From Rhodoferax sp. UBA4127 (GTDB taxonomy: Bacteria; Pseudomonadota; Gammaproteobacteria; Burkholderiales; Burkholderiaceae_C), in assembly GCA_002381045.1 (NCBI GenBank), contig DFWT01000284.1, forward strand, positions 7,518 to 15,424: a stretch of 7,907 bases of DNA, given 5' to 3'. Positions within the stretch are counted from its first letter, which is position 1, and every line of letters begins with the position of its first letter. Below the pieces are notes generated by a model. The model was not told the DNA's origin, made no database searches, and worked only from the letters and a program-made list of their open reading frames with translations. A program made the position numbers and the translations under genes. This document shows, one piece after another, positions 6,277 to 7,907 of this stretch.

Positions 6277-6870
6277 ATGACCTTTATGAAAAAAAGCCTT
6301 CTAGCCCTTTCATTGACTGCGTTTACAGCTATTTATTCAGTAGCCAACCAGGCGGTTGCCGAAACCGTGCAACGCGTCAAGCTGGCTACCAGCGCGGGGG
6401 ACATCGTGCTGGAGTTGTACCCGGAGAAAGCGCCCAAAACGGTTGAAAATTTTGTGCAGTACGTCAAGGACAAACACTATGACGGCACGATTTTTCATCG
6501 CGTGATTGCCAACTTCATGATCCAGGGCGGCGGCTTTGATGGCAGCTTTACCGAGAAACCGACACGCAAGCCTGTAATGCACGAAGGCCGTCAAGCTTAT
6601 GACGCAGGCTTGCGCAACAGCTTAGGAACGGTGGCTATGGCCCGTACCAGTGACCCGCAATCTGCCACCGCACAGTTTTTCATCAACGTCAAAGACAACG
6701 CGTTTCTGGACCCCAGCGCTCAGTCTCCCGGCTACACCGTGTTTGGCAAAGTGGTGTCTGGCATGGAAGCCATTGACGCCATTAAAAGTGTTCCGACAGC
6801 TCGGCGTGGCCCCCATGGCGATGTGCCTACAAAATCGGTTTTTATCAACTCTGCAACCCTGGTGAATTGA
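6277..6870 (+). CDS. ppiA: Secreted cyclophilin-type peptidyl-prolyl cis-trans isomerase
   Basis: Catalyses cis-trans isomerisation of X-Pro bonds during protein folding. The 197-residue precursor has a signal peptide (MTFMKKSLLALSLTAFTAIYSVANQAVA, about 28 residues in two visible parts: basic KK, then a hydrophobic core) with probable cleavage at AVA before ETVQ, so it should act in the periplasm. The cyclophilin domain shows IFHRVIANFMIQGGG (72-86, catalytic R75, Q83) and MARTSDPQSATAQFFINV (121-138). SPGYTVFGKV (150-159) has proline where the cytoplasmic paralogue has tryptophan. The ATG at 6277 follows a weak GAAAG motif; an upstream start at 6208 would place a charged stretch before the signal peptide, and a second ATG at 6286 is also possible. 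The signal core is encoded by repeat copy 3. The next gene, a paralogue, begins 3 bp after the stop. Confidence 0.93.
   Translation: MTFMKKSLLALSLTAFTAIYSVANQAVAETVQRVKLATSAGDIVLELYPEKAPKTVENFVQYVKDKHYDGTIFHRVIANFMIQGGGFDGSFTEKPTRKPVMHEGRQAYDAGLRNSLGTVAMARTSDPQSATAQFFINVKDNAFLDPSAQSPGYTVFGKVVSGMEAIDAIKSVPTARRGPHGDVPTKSVFINSATLVN
6301..6344 (+). repeat. Dispersed in-frame repeat, copy 3 (ppiA signal peptide)
   Basis: Plus strand: CTAGCCC (6301-6307), 19 nt, AGCTATT (6327-6333), ending TAGC (6341-6344). Arms and spacing equal those of copies 1 and 2. The centre is more diverged but keeps GCG at the same offset as copy 1. By eye it matches copy 1 at 29 of 44 positions and copy 2 at 25 of 44. 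It encodes LALSLTAFTAIYSVA, the hydrophobic core of the signal peptide, in the same frame as the other copies. Confidence 0.65.
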
Positions 6871-6873
6871 ATC

Positions 6874-7380
6874 ATGAGCAATCCAAAAGTCGAACTCCAT
6901 GTGACCAACTACGGCGTGATCACGCTTGAACTGGACGCTGACAAAGCCCCCAAGTGCGCCGCCAACTTTTTGTCCTATGTGAATAAAGGCCACTACAACA
7001 ACACGATCTTCCACCGCGTCATCCCCGGCTTCATGGTCCAGGGCGGTGGCATGGAACCCGGCATGGGCCAAAAGTCCTGCGACGCACCGATTGAAAATGA
7101 AGCCAACAACGGCCTCAAAAACCTCAACTACACCGTGGCCATGGCACGCACCAGCGACCCGCATTCAGCCACCGCGCAGTTTTTCATCAACGTGGCGGAC
7201 AACGGCTTCCTGAACCACACCGCACCTTCGGCCCAAGGCTGGGGCTACGCCGTGTTTGGCAAAGTGGTGGCGGGCAGCGACGTGGTGGACAAGATCAAGG
7301 CAGTGAAAACCGGCCGCAAGGGTTATCACGACGATGTACCGCTGGAAGATGTGGTGATCGAAAAAGCTGTTGCCCTGTAA
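6874..7380 (+). CDS. ppiB: Cytoplasmic cyclophilin-type peptidyl-prolyl cis-trans isomerase
   Basis: The 168-residue product is a single cyclophilin domain with no signal peptide (E. coli PpiB: 164), so it should act in the cytoplasm on proline bonds of folding proteins. It shows NNTIFHRVIPGFMVQGGG (42-59, catalytic R49, Q57), PIENEANNGLKN (72-83), MARTSDPHSATAQFFINV (90-107) and QGWGYAVFGKVV (121-132), with the drug-binding-site tryptophan W123 present. The ATG at 6874 has GGTGA 8 nt upstream, inside the last codons of ppiA, and only 3 bp separate the genes, so they are surely co-transcribed. The two are tandem paralogues, identical over segments such as MARTSDP and SATAQFFINV. The lpxH start lies 14 bp downstream. 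Confidence 0.96.
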   Translation: MSNPKVELHVTNYGVITLELDADKAPKCAANFLSYVNKGHYNNTIFHRVIPGFMVQGGGMEPGMGQKSCDAPIENEANNGLKNLNYTVAMARTSDPHSATAQFFINVADNGFLNHTAPSAQGWGYAVFGKVVAGSDVVDKIKAVKTGRKGYHDDVPLEDVVIEKAVAL

Positions 7381-7394
7381 ACCGGGAGCAAGCC

Positions 7395-7907
7395 GTGCCT
7401 GCGCCTGAGGCACTGTCTTCAGCCGTTGCCGGCGCCCAGGAAATTCGGGCCGATGGCAGCTGGCAGGTGGTTGATTTCATTTCTGACCTGCACCTGCAGG
7501 CCAAAGACCCTGCCACCTTTGCCGCCTGGCAGCATTACATGCGCCAGACGCCGGCAGACGCGCTGTTCATTTTGGGCGACCTGTTTGAGGTTTGGGTCGG
7601 TGACGACCTGATTACCGCTGCGCACGACCCGCAAGCGCAGTTCGTCGCCCAGTGCCAACTGGTGCTGCAAGAAGCCACCCGTCGCATGGCGGTTTTCTTC
7701 ATGCATGGCAACCGCGATTTTTTGTTAGGCCACAGTTGTGCCGGCCATTGCAAATTGCAACTGCTCAATGACCCGTCGGTGCTGGTGTTTGACAGCCAGC
7801 GTTGGCTTGTCTCGCACGGTGATGCACTGTGCTTAGATGACACCGAGTACCAGCGGTTTCGTCAGCAGGTTCGCAGTCCCGGCTGGCAGGCCGAGTTTTT
7901 GGCCAAG
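7395..7907 (+). CDS. lpxH: UDP-2,3-diacylglucosamine diphosphatase, 3' end missing
   Basis: Hydrolyses UDP-2,3-diacylglucosamine to lipid X and UMP, the fourth step of lipid A synthesis, as a Mn-dependent peripheral enzyme at the cytoplasmic face of the inner membrane. The 171 visible residues contain the calcineurin-like metallophosphatase motifs: SDLHL (D31, H33), ILGDLFEVWVGDD (D62), HGNRDFLLG (N106) and SHGDALCLDD (H141). These match E. coli D8, H10, D41, N79 and H114; the last two metal-binding histidines lie beyond the right edge. The start is a GTG at 7395, chosen because GGGAG lies 6 nt upstream and no in-frame ATG occurs before the first motif. This gives an extra N-terminal segment of about 20 residues compared with E. 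coli. It follows ppiB by 14 bp and is probably in the same transcript. Confidence 0.95.
   Translation, partial: MPAPEALSSAVAGAQEIRADGSWQVVDFISDLHLQAKDPATFAAWQHYMRQTPADALFILGDLFEVWVGDDLITAAHDPQAQFVAQCQLVLQEATRRMAVFFMHGNRDFLLGHSCAGHCKLQLLNDPSVLVFDSQRWLVSHGDALCLDDTEYQRFRQQVRSPGWQAEFLAK

Noticed and set aside
5493..6278. A 261-codon open frame on the minus strand opposite the TPR gene
   Set aside because: Glycine/histidine/cysteine-rich composition typical of an antisense frame; the plus strand encodes a signal peptide and TPRs.
6622..7164. A 180-codon open frame on the minus strand across ppiA and ppiB
   Set aside because: It is antisense to two clear cyclophilin genes. Its internal similarity to itself only mirrors the paralogy of ppiA and ppiB.
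1..7907. Riboswitch, T-box, tRNA, CRISPR, prophage or defence system
   Set aside because: I looked for repeat-spacer patterns, cloverleaf sequences, integrases and leader structures and found none. The genes are housekeeping genes, and the intergenic gaps are too short to hide such systems.

Overview
The window looks like a chromosomal core-genome segment of a betaproteobacterium, most likely of the family Comamonadaceae (Rhodoferax/Polaromonas-like). This rests on the protein sequences (for example the aspartokinase start MALIVHKYGGTSMG), on the gene order cysS-alkA-accA-tilS-lysC as I remember it from Burkholderiales, and on the moderately high GC content. The assignment comes from recall, not from a database search. 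I see no prophage, insertion sequence, CRISPR array, tRNA or rRNA.

Minus strand (1-5340): five genes read right to left as a compact, probably co-transcribed block. They are cysS (cysteinyl-tRNA synthetase), alkA (3-methyladenine DNA glycosylase), accA (acetyl-CoA carboxylase carboxyltransferase alpha), tilS (tRNA-Ile2 lysidine synthetase) and lysC (aspartokinase, cut by the left edge). Gaps are 43, 65 and 45 bp, and tilS and lysC overlap by 10 bp. The gaps hold two hairpins.

Divergent intergenic region (5341-5540, 200 bp): it separates the two gene blocks and holds a TACAAT -10-like hexamer reading rightwards. No stretch longer than 300 bp lacks a gene.

Plus strand (5541-7907): a secreted TPR protein, a secreted cyclophilin (ppiA-like), a cytoplasmic cyclophilin (ppiB-like, 3 bp later) and lpxH (lipid A synthesis, cut by the right edge). 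The last three are tightly packed. A possible weak terminator lies between the TPR gene and ppiA. The products concern envelope protein folding and lipid A synthesis, next to a block for translation fidelity, fatty acid synthesis and aspartate-family amino acid synthesis.

Most notable observation: a short dispersed repeat of about 44 bp occurs three times, always inside a coding region and always in the same reading frame. Its signature is CTAGCCC, exactly 19 nt, then AGCTATT. The copies lie in tilS (just before the HADD motif), at the very start of alkA, and in the signal-peptide hydrophobic core of ppiA. They translate to related peptides: LAHLNKAQAAIQS, LAQTNKSSEAIKS and LALSLTAFTAIYS. This resembles a family of small mobile or palindromic elements that have been accommodated into proteins, similar in principle to the Rickettsia palindromic elements.
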